Source of the DNA: DAOVQB01 sp023128935
GTDB lineage: Bacteria; Eisenbacteria; RBG-16-71-46; CAIMUX01; WJJG01
DNA: 25,759 nt
Reading direction: 5' to 3'
Assembly: GCA_030628905.1 (NCBI GenBank)
Contig: DAOVQB010000041.1
Location: forward strand, 1 to 25,759
Shown here: positions 7,288-15,653 of the stretch, in pieces
Position numbering within the stretch: position 1 is the stretch's first letter
How the letters are laid out: every line of letters begins with the position of its first letter
Notes under the pieces: generated by a model
The model's database searches: none
Told to the model about the DNA's origin: nothing
What the model saw: the letters and a program-made list of their open reading frames with translations, nothing else
Program-made: the position numbers and the translations under genes

Positions 7288-9750
7288 TTACCGGATCACG
7301 GTAAACCTGTCCACAAAGGTTTCATCCCCACACGTCACCGCATAGAGGTAGACCCCGCTTGCGATGTCCTGCCCGTTGCGAGAGATCATATTCCACTCGA
7401 TCGTGCCCCTCCCCCTGCTTCCATCATGATGCAGCGTCTGAACCAGATCACCCGCTATCGTGTAGATTCTAAGCGTGCACTCACAATTCGGCAGCCTGGC
7501 AAAATCGATGTGTGTTCCGGTCGGGTCCCGATCGCTCGGAGTCAGATCCCAATCCGCGGAGCGTCGCCAGGGGTTCGGCACTACCATTACCGAGTCCTTC
7601 CAGCTACCGTCGGTCACAGCTCCCCATAAGGGCCGCACACCTTCCAACTCTACGGCTGCCGGTTGGCTCGCCAGCTCCCGCCACATAATCTGCCCGCTAT
7701 CCAGGGTGTCCTGCCAGCAACTGTATGCCGTTACGTCATAGAAATAGATCATCCCATTTTTTAGTCCCATCGTATCTACATACCTATAGCGCCCAATATC
7801 ATACTCATATAGGAGGGAGTCCTCAATCACGGGATGGGGCAGCGTGTCAACAATTGCCACGTATGGATTCATATAGTCATCAAGTAGCAACTCCGTGCCC
7901 TCCGGCTGTTTGCGCTCGTTATTCACAGATAGATCCGCTATCAACTGCCACTCTTCCGGCGTGGGACCGGTTGACCCGATCGGACGCGTCCAACCCTCCA
8001 CGCGCCAGACCCTGTAACCGCAGAACCGGATCTCTCCTGAGATCGGATCGGCCACCAGCTCCGAGGAGTTATTCCACTCGATCACGATGCGGTGGTCCTT
8101 TTCTACCCGCGCGCGCTTACTCGGATCCTCCGTGCTCGTCGTTGGTGGGGGCGGTGCCACTGTCCCCACCCAATGAATAAGCGTCTCAAGTCCATCGCAC
8201 TTGTCCGCTGTCGCCTGCAACGGCGTGCAGCAGTTGCAGTCATTGTCTACCCAGCCCGGGTAGTTCCCATCCGGGTTGCACTCCGTGTTCTTTACTACCA
8301 CAGGCGGCGCAATGCTGTCGCACGGATCGTGCCACTCCAGCGGATCGCTCCCTACCGGGATGCGCAAGCAGGTCTCGCGACCGCCACACCCCGTGTCCTT
8401 CAGTCCATCAGTGTCACGCCAAGCCCCATTGTACACTCGCTGCGCCATGATCGCATTCGCCACCAAGCCCTCCTCACCATTCCCGATCACAAATGCAACT
8501 TGGAAATTCAGTGACTCTCCGGGCAATAGCTCCTTGAACGGCCCCCCACTGAAGCAGTACCGGTAGTCCGCCGGCTGCCCCGTCGGGCGCTTTGGCAACT
8601 CATGGCTCGATATAAGATCGTATCGCTCGAAATCATTCCGCGGATCCCCGTCCGGATAGGTTCCACTGCCACTAAAAAACCGCAGGCTACTGATTTCGAC
8701 CCGCTCTGGCGCCCGCTCACCCAACGGATCCGTTGTGTGGCCTAGGAACATCCCGCCGAAGTATCCATCCAGCGGAGTTAGATCGTCGGCGGCATTTCCC
8801 CCGGTTACACTGCCCGGCGTGTCTCGCATGTAGGCAATGTCAATGTGCAGATCCTGCTCCGCGCATATTCGGTGTTCCCCATTGCGGTCATCACACTCGT
8901 ACGTGATTGTCCTGTCAATGTATGTTGTGTCTATAGAAATAAATGCGCCCCCGTCATCCGACCAATAGCCCGGTGCGTCTTTCCTCCCTGCATCCGAATC
9001 GACAAAATACCCGATGTAGATTTCACGCAGGGTTTCGAATCCGTTGTTCAAGATATCGTACTCAAACCCCACAAACTCATCCGCGCCCTCCGTCGACCAG
9101 GCAAAGCTATTCTGCGTGATCTTTATGTGTAGCGGCCTGTGCCTGGGATAGATTTCTATGGCCCGCTCGCTGTCGTCCCAGTACTCGCAAGAGAACATCT
9201 GCTGCGAAATTGCCGCGTAATCCTCATCGATTTGCCCATCGCCGTCATCATCCTTACCGTTGAGTGGATCCTCATCAATCTCCCCATCTCCGTCGTCATC
9301 CCCGCCGGAGGTCGAGAATCCCGCGCGATCACCGCCGGTTGCGCCCTCAAAGGTCGTGTAGATCGTATCTATCGGATCCAAGCTCGGTAACAACTCCGTC
9401 TCGTACGCACCGGTTGAGACATAGGCCAGATTGTCACTCGCTACCGCCCCGAACCAGAGCGCCGCGCAATAGAGAAACTCTCCGCCCTTCCAGCCAGCCC
9501 CAAATGAATCCGCCCAACCTGGGTTCCCGATCACCCCCACATTAGTGACCATCACTTCCAGCTGACCCACATTGTGGTAGAAAAGATTCGGCGTACGGAT
9601 CGCGTACAAGGACTGCCCCGATTCTTCGGGCGCAAGTGCGTTCATTCCTTCCCAATAGGCACTACATGCACTCACCGCAAGGCTGCTTAGCACGGCCAAT
9701 ATAAACACCTGAATTCCCAGGCGACACAACTTCATCCGAGGTGAACACAT
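7288..9750 (-). CDS. Large secreted or lipid-anchored protein with calcium-type repeats and FlgD/T9SS-like C-terminal domain
   Basis: The 820-residue protein begins with a signal peptide that ends in a possible lipobox, VSAC, with Cys at 29. The ATG at 9750 has an excellent ribosome binding site (AGGAGGT, 5 bases away). Residues 151-161 and 167-177 are two near-identical acidic loops (DDDGDGEIDED and DDDGDGQIDED) like calcium-binding loops. A Cys-rich stretch near residues 500-530 (DNDCNCC) and a probable fibronectin-III-like region near 560-700 follow. The last 100 residues have the form of FlgD Ig-like/type IX sorting domains: VVPNPW, then LRIYTIAGDLVQTL, then NGQDIASGVYLYAV and a final FTVIR. 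No enzymatic motif was recognised. It is flanked by a TonB receptor and a PorV-like barrel, so it is probably displayed on or released from the cell surface. Confidence 0.75.
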   Translation of the reverse strand: MCSPRMKLCRLGIQVFILAVLSSLAVSACSAYWEGMNALAPEESGQSLYAIRTPNLFYHNVGQLEVMVTNVGVIGNPGWADSFGAGWKGGEFLYCAALWFGAVASDNLAYVSTGAYETELLPSLDPIDTIYTTFEGATGGDRAGFSTSGGDDDGDGEIDEDPLNGKDDDGDGQIDEDYAAISQQMFSCEYWDDSERAIEIYPRHRPLHIKITQNSFAWSTEGADEFVGFEYDILNNGFETLREIYIGYFVDSDAGRKDAPGYWSDDGGAFISIDTTYIDRTITYECDDRNGEHRICAEQDLHIDIAYMRDTPGSVTGGNAADDLTPLDGYFGGMFLGHTTDPLGERAPERVEISSLRFFSGSGTYPDGDPRNDFERYDLISSHELPKRPTGQPADYRYCFSGGPFKELLPGESLNFQVAFVIGNGEEGLVANAIMAQRVYNGAWRDTDGLKDTGCGGRETCLRIPVGSDPLEWHDPCDSIAPPVVVKNTECNPDGNYPGWVDNDCNCCTPLQATADKCDGLETLIHWVGTVAPPPPTTSTEDPSKRARVEKDHRIVIEWNNSSELVADPISGEIRFCGYRVWRVEGWTRPIGSTGPTPEEWQLIADLSVNNERKQPEGTELLLDDYMNPYVAIVDTLPHPVIEDSLLYEYDIGRYRYVDTMGLKNGMIYFYDVTAYSCWQDTLDSGQIMWRELASQPAAVELEGVRPLWGAVTDGSWKDSVMVVPNPWRRSADWDLTPSDRDPTGTHIDFARLPNCECTLRIYTIAGDLVQTLHHDGSRGRGTIEWNMISRNGQDIASGVYLYAVTCGDETFVDRFTVIR
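9220..9300 (-). repeat. Two acidic calcium-loop-type repeats within the secreted protein
   Basis: Two 11-residue copies, DDDGDGEIDED (9300-9268) and DDDGDGQIDED (9252-9220), are separated by five residues. The DxDGDG spacing is that of EF-hand-like and thrombospondin-3-like calcium loops. Calcium binding is inferred. Confidence 0.7.
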
Positions 9751-9783
9751 TCCCTACCTCCTGCAGCCTTAGGCACATGGCAG

Positions 9784-12483
9784 CTAAAACTGAAACCCGA
9801 TGCCAATGCGCACACTGCGCGGCGTCTCATACACCCGTGGGTCATTGAGAGCAATGAAATCCTCCACTCCGTCGCCATCGCGGTCTTGCAGATAGGCGCC
9901 ACCGATCCGGCCTGTTTCGGTATAGTAGACCATATAATCATCACCTACCGGCACGCCAGGCGGATTGCCGACCTGGATATCCCGAAGGTTTTTTGCATCG
10001 AGAACATTCCTGCCATCCAGGAAGAGCGAGAGTCGCTTGCCCCAAACCTGGTAGTACTTGTCAAGGCGCACAGCGAGCGTTGTCTTGCTCGGCAAGCGGC
10101 GCGAATTCAGCATCTCCGGTTCCTGCTCGCGTGTATCGCGCTGCTGAGGTGTGTAAGGATAGCCGGTCATATAGTCCCACGTGATCCCGATTCCCCAGTT
10201 CCGCTGATCCGCGATATTGATGCTCGCCCCGAAACTGTGCCGTGTGTCCCAGTTTAATGGTTGCTCTCCGGTGGGCAAGTAGACGAAATTACGAGCAATT
10301 GAACCGGACGGATCAGACGAAACGCCCGTTGCAACCATATAGGCATATGAAACATTCCACATCAAATAATCACGGAACGCCCGACTGAGGTTGACCTCGA
10401 ACCCTCTCGCAGAAGCGTAATCCTTATTGACATACTGCTGTATGTTCCCCGTGCTGGCCCAGTCCTGAGTTAACTCAGCGGTGACCTGTCCAAATATGTC
10501 TCTGTAAAAGACGCTGAACTGCCCAACCAATATGTCACTGAAAAGGTGCTGGATAGCTGCTTGGTAGGCAACAGTCGTTTCGTTCGTAAGGTTTGGGTTG
10601 CCGCGAGTTGTGTCGTAGGAATCCAGATCGTCAAAGAGGAACTGGCGGTCTGGAATCTGGTAGAAGCGTCCATAGTGGAAGCTAAATACGTCACGGTCAG
10701 ATATCGGATAGGCAATGCCGATGCGCGGGCTAAACTGGGTCTTGACACGTTCCTGCACGTCGGCCAAAGCTACCTGCTGGCCAACGCTAAAAATATCATA
10801 TCGAACCCCACAGTTGATCACCATGCCCTCGTGTTCCCAGCGATCCTGGATGTAAATCCCACCCTCGGGGTTGTAGTAGTGATACTTCGTTCTAGGCTGA
10901 CCTATATAGCCATTAGCATCGTTGTTATAGGGACGCGTCACCGAGAAATAGCGCATGTCATTGTAGACCGCAGTAAAGCCTGTCTCGAACGTGTGGTCGC
11001 CCTTTTTATACGTCAGGTCGAAGATGCCCTGGTACACGTGCGTATCACGGACAGAAAGATACGGATAGTCGCCCGAGATTACGAAGAAATCGTACGACTG
11101 GCCATCGGTGTAATTGAACCAATAGTCCCTGTGTCGCTCCCCATCGTACTCCCATTCATTCTTGTCGAGAACGCGCGAATCGGCATAGAAATGCTGGTGG
11201 CTTACCTTGAACTCATACCGCGCGTTCTTACTCAGGGTGTGGTTCAAAACCGCCTTGTACTGATTGAACTCGTTGATGTAATTCGGCGTGTGCTCTGCCG
11301 CGTTGTAATAAACATAGGTCGAGTCCAACTTGAGAGGCGACCAACGACCGTGGCGTAGAACCACTTCCTGGGTGCGCGTGGTATCCAAGAATTCCTGCAC
11401 AAACCCCACCTGGCTCCAGCAGTGGATGTAGCTATCTGACCGGGTTTTCTGGTTAGTGGTCTCGAAGGTTAGCTTGTGGTTTGGACTTGCCTTGTAGGCC
11501 AACTTCACTTGAACCTTCGTAGAGTTGTTCTGCCGGTCGCCGACGCTGATGAAATCAAGTTCCTTTCTTCGGGACCGACGCTCGGTGGTCTTTGGATAGG
11601 GGTCTTGGTAGGTCGCTTCGCCGGATAGGTAGTATGTGAGATTGTGCACTGGCAAGGGCCCGCCCAAGCCGATGAAGATGCGGTCGTAGTTGTCAAATGT
11701 ATTCGATGGCGAGCCGTAATCATCCGTCTGATATCGAATCTCCCCTGAGAAGTTAGGTCCGCCCTCCTTGGTCCGGTATAGCACGACACCGGATTGAGCA
11801 TTGCCGTATTTAGCATCCATCCCGCCCAATACCGCGTCGACTTCCGAAATCGCAAGGGTTGCAGGCGACGCCGTCTGCCCGACTAGGGGATCACGCACAG
11901 CTACTCCGTCGACCTGATACTGAACCTCCCCACCGCGCCCTCCACGGAAATGTAGTTCCCCTCCCTTGGCAATTACTCCGGCTTTGAGACCGATAACTTC
12001 CTCCACATCATCCACAGGGAGCGCAGAGATATCGTCAGAACTGATGTTGTGCGAGGTGCCAGTATCGCCCTTGTCGATCAGCTTGCGTTCCCCGGTGACC
12101 TTTACCACCGTCAGCGTGGTCACAATCTGCCCCTTTAGCTCGAAGATTACCCTGGCCTTGCCCCCCTCCTCGACCTCAATGCCGCGCATGATATCTTCGC
12201 CATAGCCCATCATTTGAACGATCAGGTCATAGGAACCAACTGGTAGGTTCTTGATGATGAAGGATCCATCCTCGACCGACACCGCTCCCCATTTGGTCCC
12301 AAGCACGCCGATATTTGCGTCGAGGAGCGCCATCCCGGTCAACTTGTCTCTTACTGATCCGCTAATGTCCCCTGTCGCAGCAGTACTGGGGGAAGCGGGT
12401 GGAATCTGTGCCCAGGCCCCCGATACCATGATCGCCCATGCGGCGAGGATACCGACGCACCGAGTGATTTGGGTCCCCTGCAT
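9784..12483 (-). CDS. TonB-dependent receptor with carboxypeptidase-regulatory N-terminal domain
   Basis: This is an outer-membrane active-transport receptor of 899 residues. A signal peptide (1-25, ending SGAWA) precedes a carboxypeptidase-regulatory-like beta-sandwich at about 39-118 (ISGSVRDKLTGMALLDANIG, GSYDLIVQMMGY). A TonB-box-like TLTVVKVTG lies at 123-131. The plug follows at about 145-240 (DISALPVDDVEEVIGLKAGV, FRGGRGGEVQYQVDGVAVRD, MDAKYGNAQSGVV), then a 22-strand-type barrel ending GIGFQF. This arrangement is common in FCB bacteria; substrates range from glycans to peptides and metals and cannot be told here. The ATG at 12483 is preferred over a GTG at 12507 because it gives a normal signal peptide. 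The next gene starts 33 bases after the stop. Confidence 0.9.
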   Translation of the reverse strand: MQGTQITRCVGILAAWAIMVSGAWAQIPPASPSTAATGDISGSVRDKLTGMALLDANIGVLGTKWGAVSVEDGSFIIKNLPVGSYDLIVQMMGYGEDIMRGIEVEEGGKARVIFELKGQIVTTLTVVKVTGERKLIDKGDTGTSHNISSDDISALPVDDVEEVIGLKAGVIAKGGELHFRGGRGGEVQYQVDGVAVRDPLVGQTASPATLAISEVDAVLGGMDAKYGNAQSGVVLYRTKEGGPNFSGEIRYQTDDYGSPSNTFDNYDRIFIGLGGPLPVHNLTYYLSGEATYQDPYPKTTERRSRRKELDFISVGDRQNNSTKVQVKLAYKASPNHKLTFETTNQKTRSDSYIHCWSQVGFVQEFLDTTRTQEVVLRHGRWSPLKLDSTYVYYNAAEHTPNYINEFNQYKAVLNHTLSKNARYEFKVSHQHFYADSRVLDKNEWEYDGERHRDYWFNYTDGQSYDFFVISGDYPYLSVRDTHVYQGIFDLTYKKGDHTFETGFTAVYNDMRYFSVTRPYNNDANGYIGQPRTKYHYYNPEGGIYIQDRWEHEGMVINCGVRYDIFSVGQQVALADVQERVKTQFSPRIGIAYPISDRDVFSFHYGRFYQIPDRQFLFDDLDSYDTTRGNPNLTNETTVAYQAAIQHLFSDILVGQFSVFYRDIFGQVTAELTQDWASTGNIQQYVNKDYASARGFEVNLSRAFRDYLMWNVSYAYMVATGVSSDPSGSIARNFVYLPTGEQPLNWDTRHSFGASINIADQRNWGIGITWDYMTGYPYTPQQRDTREQEPEMLNSRRLPSKTTLAVRLDKYYQVWGKRLSLFLDGRNVLDAKNLRDIQVGNPPGVPVGDDYMVYYTETGRIGGAYLQDRDGDGVEDFIALNDPRVYETPRSVRIGIGFQF

Positions 12484-12622
12484 TCCTAAGTTCCCCCTCT
12501 CTAGCACCCGCCGCTACCGTCACGCCTGCCACCGCATCCCCCTTTGCAGCCGCCGGCCACGGGCTCCCCAATCCGGACCCCAGGATGCTTCCGTCCACCT
12601 AAAGCCTAGGTATCTGCTAGGA

Positions 12623-14080
12623 CTATAGCAATAGGCGCAGACCAACTAGGTACGACAAATCGTCCGTGTCCTCCAGGTCTACGGCCCTTTCGTTCCATCG
12701 CTCCTGGCGCATGTAGGTCAGGGCCCCATGAACCTGGACCGTCCCCCCCCTGGGAAGCCAGCTGATGCCTCCTGTAATACCCGATACCAGAGACAGCGTC
12801 AGCGGGGCATCGATGTCCCTGTCCCGGCTCCCACCTTGGAGTCCCAGGCGTAGGGCAAATTCCGTAGCTGGGAAATACTCGGCCCCCACGCTTACGCGCA
12901 CATCACGTGTGGTTCCAGTCGTCCCGATCTTCTCCTCTACGATCTCAAGATCCCCCTGAGATCCACGGGCCTGGATTGCAACCAGCAACCTGTCAGTCAT
13001 GAAGGAGCGGCTGATCCCCACACCCGCCGACAACCCATCGCTGCTGCACCTGCCGGCCCGATCGCTGCCCTTTTGGTTTACCCCTTCTTGGATCTCCCGC
13101 TCATAGTCCCAGTAACCGCCTGCAAGCCCAAGAACCATCCCCCCGCCCAGGCGGAATCTCCACCGGGTGCTCAGCTCTGCGTCAGTCACTTCCTCGCAAA
13201 AGGTCCCCACATTGTCGAAGTAGGTGCTCTTGCTGGGGTTCATCGGCCAAGTATCGCTCCAGCTCACGTTGACGGTTTCGCCGCCTTCCCGATTCATTAT
13301 CCGGGCGCGAATCCCCCCCTCTATTTTTTCCCCAAAGGGAAAGATGATGCTCGCTGAGTAGCGGTCTACCGGGCACACCCAGCTGAATTCATCTCTGTGA
13401 AAGCGCGCTGGATCCTCTGAGGCGCCCTCGACATCTCCACGCTCGAAATCCCAAGCGCCGCCAATCACCCAACCCCCCAGCTTCATCTCAGCGCCAATCT
13501 GCCCCAGACAGCGATTCTGCGAGTGTTCGACGGTGAAGGCGTCTTCCGAAAGGCAATCCTCGTTTTCTGATTCGTTGCCGATACACATACCGAGGGTGAC
13601 CCACCCGAATCTCTTATTCAGCAGCCCCGCAATTACGGGTCCCCGTACACGCCCCCAATCGCCAGGCTTGTCGTCGTACTCGAAGTAGGTCCAATTGATG
13701 TCAACTCCAAGCGCCCAATTTTCGCTTCGATACACGGCCTGGGAGCCGGCGTTGCCGTACCGGCGTTCCGAACTGCTGCCTAAACAGTCCGCAACCACTG
13801 TGGTCCCACCCATCCAGGACTCCACCACCCACCGATCGCTGTCCTCTAGGACCCCGGCGACATTCATTCCAAAGTCATGTGTGTTTAGCTCGTTGGCCTC
13901 ATCTGCAACACAGAGGCCCACGTCGCCCATGCCGGCCAGGCGGACCGAGGGGGCGCTCCTAAGCACGCTCGGATTCAGCTCAACCCCCCTCATCAGCCAC
14001 TCCCGTACGGTCGCCCCGGCGGTAGGCGCCGCAAGAGTGAACCCCAGGGATCCTATGATCAGCGCGCGAAAAAGCCTCAC
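12623..14080 (-). CDS. Predicted outer-membrane beta-barrel protein, PorV/FadL-like start
   Basis: The 485-residue protein starts with a signal peptide (1-23, ending PTAGA). Residues 47-66 (RLAGMGDVGLCVADEANELN) resemble the AGMG...ADDA...N signature of PorV/FadL-like barrels, as in the clear PorV-like protein at 6250-7200. The remainder alternates hydrophobic and polar residues with many Gly and aromatic residues, for example WRFRLGGGMVLGLAGGYWDY and FALRLGLQGG, and ends SYLVGLRLLL. I recognise no specific family; barrel and outer-membrane location are inferred. It starts with GTG, with GGAGG upstream. It lies 42 bases after the haem-domain lipoprotein gene and 139 bases before the TonB receptor start, a gap in which I see no promoter or terminator. 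Confidence 0.65.
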   Translation of the reverse strand: MRLFRALIIGSLGFTLAAPTAGATVREWLMRGVELNPSVLRSAPSVRLAGMGDVGLCVADEANELNTHDFGMNVAGVLEDSDRWVVESWMGGTTVVADCLGSSSERRYGNAGSQAVYRSENWALGVDINWTYFEYDDKPGDWGRVRGPVIAGLLNKRFGWVTLGMCIGNESENEDCLSEDAFTVEHSQNRCLGQIGAEMKLGGWVIGGAWDFERGDVEGASEDPARFHRDEFSWVCPVDRYSASIIFPFGEKIEGGIRARIMNREGGETVNVSWSDTWPMNPSKSTYFDNVGTFCEEVTDAELSTRWRFRLGGGMVLGLAGGYWDYEREIQEGVNQKGSDRAGRCSSDGLSAGVGISRSFMTDRLLVAIQARGSQGDLEIVEEKIGTTGTTRDVRVSVGAEYFPATEFALRLGLQGGSRDRDIDAPLTLSLVSGITGGISWLPRGGTVQVHGALTYMRQERWNERAVDLEDTDDLSYLVGLRLLL

Positions 14081-14122
14081 CTCTCCATATCCTCCCCACT
14101 GCGTTGGTTACTCCGCAGCGTT

Positions 14123-15535
14123 TTACTCCTTGGGACCAAAAACGAGCACCTGCGGCTCGCTGCCCCAATGCCCCATGGTGGATGCATCGAAGACCGAAAT
14201 CGTGAAGCAGTACTGCTTTCCCGCTTCGGGCTCGAAGATCACGTCGTCAGCCTGCTCATGCTCCGTATCCAGTGGCCGTGATAACTCCAGCGTCCAGATC
14301 CCAAGATCCTCGCCAAAGAGCCCCTTGCCCCGCACGTCGGCGCGGCTTTCGGAAGGGTAGGTCAGCATATAGCCCGCAACCACATCGCCTGGCTCCCACT
14401 TTTCCGCATCTGGGGTCTTTGTATCGTTGAGCGTGTCACAGGGCGCCAACGGCAGATAATAGATGTCCTTCTCCTCTCGCCACAGATACTCGAAGGGCAA
14501 ACGGTTGTTTGGCTTTCCCAGCTCCCCTGACTCGTTCCTCGCGAGGTCCGGGTCCGCAGGTTCGAAGAATGGGTCATCATCGCGGCGATAGATCCAACGG
14601 GGCATCCCCATCCCCTCAATAAAATTCGGCATGTAGCCGGGATCACCGACATCCGGTGTTATCCCACCCAGCGCATCGAGGTAGCAGTCATCCAGGTAGC
14701 CCGGAATCCCTTGGGTCGCATCGTCGGGATCATCCAGTTCGCAGAATATCCTACGGATTGGGTCGGTGCGCCCCGCAAGCCACACCCACATATCCAATCG
14801 ACCCTTGTCCATGTGCCCAAAGACGGGCACGACATCCCCATGGCAGCAGGCCTGACAGCCAACATCGACGAATAGGCCCGCGGAACCCACCGAAGGCCAC
14901 AGCTCCCATGCGATTGCGATTTTATCATCATCCCCAACCTGTTTCCACCAGACCGCCGTCACCAGACTGTCCTCACACCCCAGACGCTCCAGTGTGTCAA
15001 GGACGGTCGTGCCCCCCACCGAGGCTTCTCTGACTATCGGATCCGACAGGTCGGGGCCTTGGTAGATGAAAATGTCCTTGTAGGTATCCTCTGTGGTATC
15101 GGGCCAACGCAAGAGGAGATACAGATCGGTGTCCGTATAGACGGCCTTCATGGACAGGTAGCGGGGTGGGCCTGGATTGCCTAAACCTTCCTGTGCCGAA
15201 AGGCGGACATGCGTAAAGGGCCGCTCCGGGGTAAACTCACTTCCCCATTCAAGATCCAGTTGCTCGCCGTCCAGACATATCTTGGCCTCTTCAAAACTCT
15301 CCTCGGATTGATAGAATGCTACGATCACATTCGTCTCCGATGCCATCGGCTCCGATGGCACCTCTTCGCTGCACCCCGCCCAGGCCATGGCCAAACCCGC
15401 TCCAAACATCCCGGCTATCAACCACCTGCTGCCACGGCGCAGTTTTTCGGGGGCAGCCCCGAGATGCCAGCGACGCATTCCGTCCATCCGCCAAAGGATT
15501 TGGTCCAGAACGTTCCATGCCCGTGCGCTCTTCAC
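14123..15535 (-). CDS. Lipoprotein with ethylbenzene-dehydrogenase-type haem-binding domain
   Basis: Residues 38-55 form a signal segment ending in AWAGC, a lipobox-like site with Cys 55, so the protein is probably lipid-anchored. The mature part matches the haem-binding fold of the gamma subunit of ethylbenzene dehydrogenase and related type II DMSO-reductase-family enzymes. It shows MKAVYTDTDLYLLLRWPDTT (129-148), DDDKIAIAWEL (202-212), VGCQACCHGD (225-234) with a CxxxCH motif, and the Trp-rich LDMWVWLAGRTDP. Family members bind haem and act in electron transfer, yet no molybdenum catalytic subunit, iron-sulfur subunit or multihaem cytochrome is in the window. The GTG at 15535 has an AGGGGGG upstream but gives a long 35-residue pre-signal; ATGs at 15487 and 15478 are alternatives. 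It is first in the exported-protein cluster. Confidence 0.72.
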   Translation of the reverse strand: MKSARAWNVLDQILWRMDGMRRWHLGAAPEKLRRGSRWLIAGMFGAGLAMAWAGCSEEVPSEPMASETNVIVAFYQSEESFEEAKICLDGEQLDLEWGSEFTPERPFTHVRLSAQEGLGNPGPPRYLSMKAVYTDTDLYLLLRWPDTTEDTYKDIFIYQGPDLSDPIVREASVGGTTVLDTLERLGCEDSLVTAVWWKQVGDDDKIAIAWELWPSVGSAGLFVDVGCQACCHGDVVPVFGHMDKGRLDMWVWLAGRTDPIRRIFCELDDPDDATQGIPGYLDDCYLDALGGITPDVGDPGYMPNFIEGMGMPRWIYRRDDDPFFEPADPDLARNESGELGKPNNRLPFEYLWREEKDIYYLPLAPCDTLNDTKTPDAEKWEPGDVVAGYMLTYPSESRADVRGKGLFGEDLGIWTLELSRPLDTEHEQADDVIFEPEAGKQYCFTISVFDASTMGHWGSEPQVLVFGPKE

Positions 15536-15611
15536 CCTCGATCCCCCCTCAAGATACCCCCAACAGATGCCGCCCGACGGGAATTATCTCCCTTGGACAA
15601 ACGACTAAGAT

Positions 15612-15640
15612 ACGCTAGGTTCCTGTCCTCCTATTGTCAA
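15612..15640 (-). promoter_or_regulatory. Promoter-like site upstream of the exported-protein cluster
   Basis: A perfect TTGACA (15640-15635) is followed after exactly 17 bases by TAGCGT (15617-15612), which keeps three of six -10 bases including the final T. It lies in the 118-base gap between the mutase and the lipoprotein gene, the only sizeable gap before the surface cluster. It could give the cluster its own transcription start. Confidence 0.35.
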
Positions 15641-15653
15641 GCGCAGAAGGCCC

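Noticed and set aside
10546..11358. 270-codon open frame on the plus strand
   Set aside because: It lies entirely within the TonB receptor gene on the other strand, and its translation shows no recognisable motif or signal.
15341..15360. Perfect 9-bp inverted repeat (TGCCATCGG / CCGATGGCA, two-base loop)
   Set aside because: It is inside the coding sequence of the haem-domain lipoprotein, just after the lipobox, and has no T-tract, so it is not a terminator. Chance or codon-driven hairpin is the simplest reading.
14123..15535. Possible classical c-type cytochrome because of CQACCH
   Set aside because: The spacing is CxxxCH, not CxxCH, and the surrounding sequence fits the non-covalent haem-binding dehydrogenase gamma family better.
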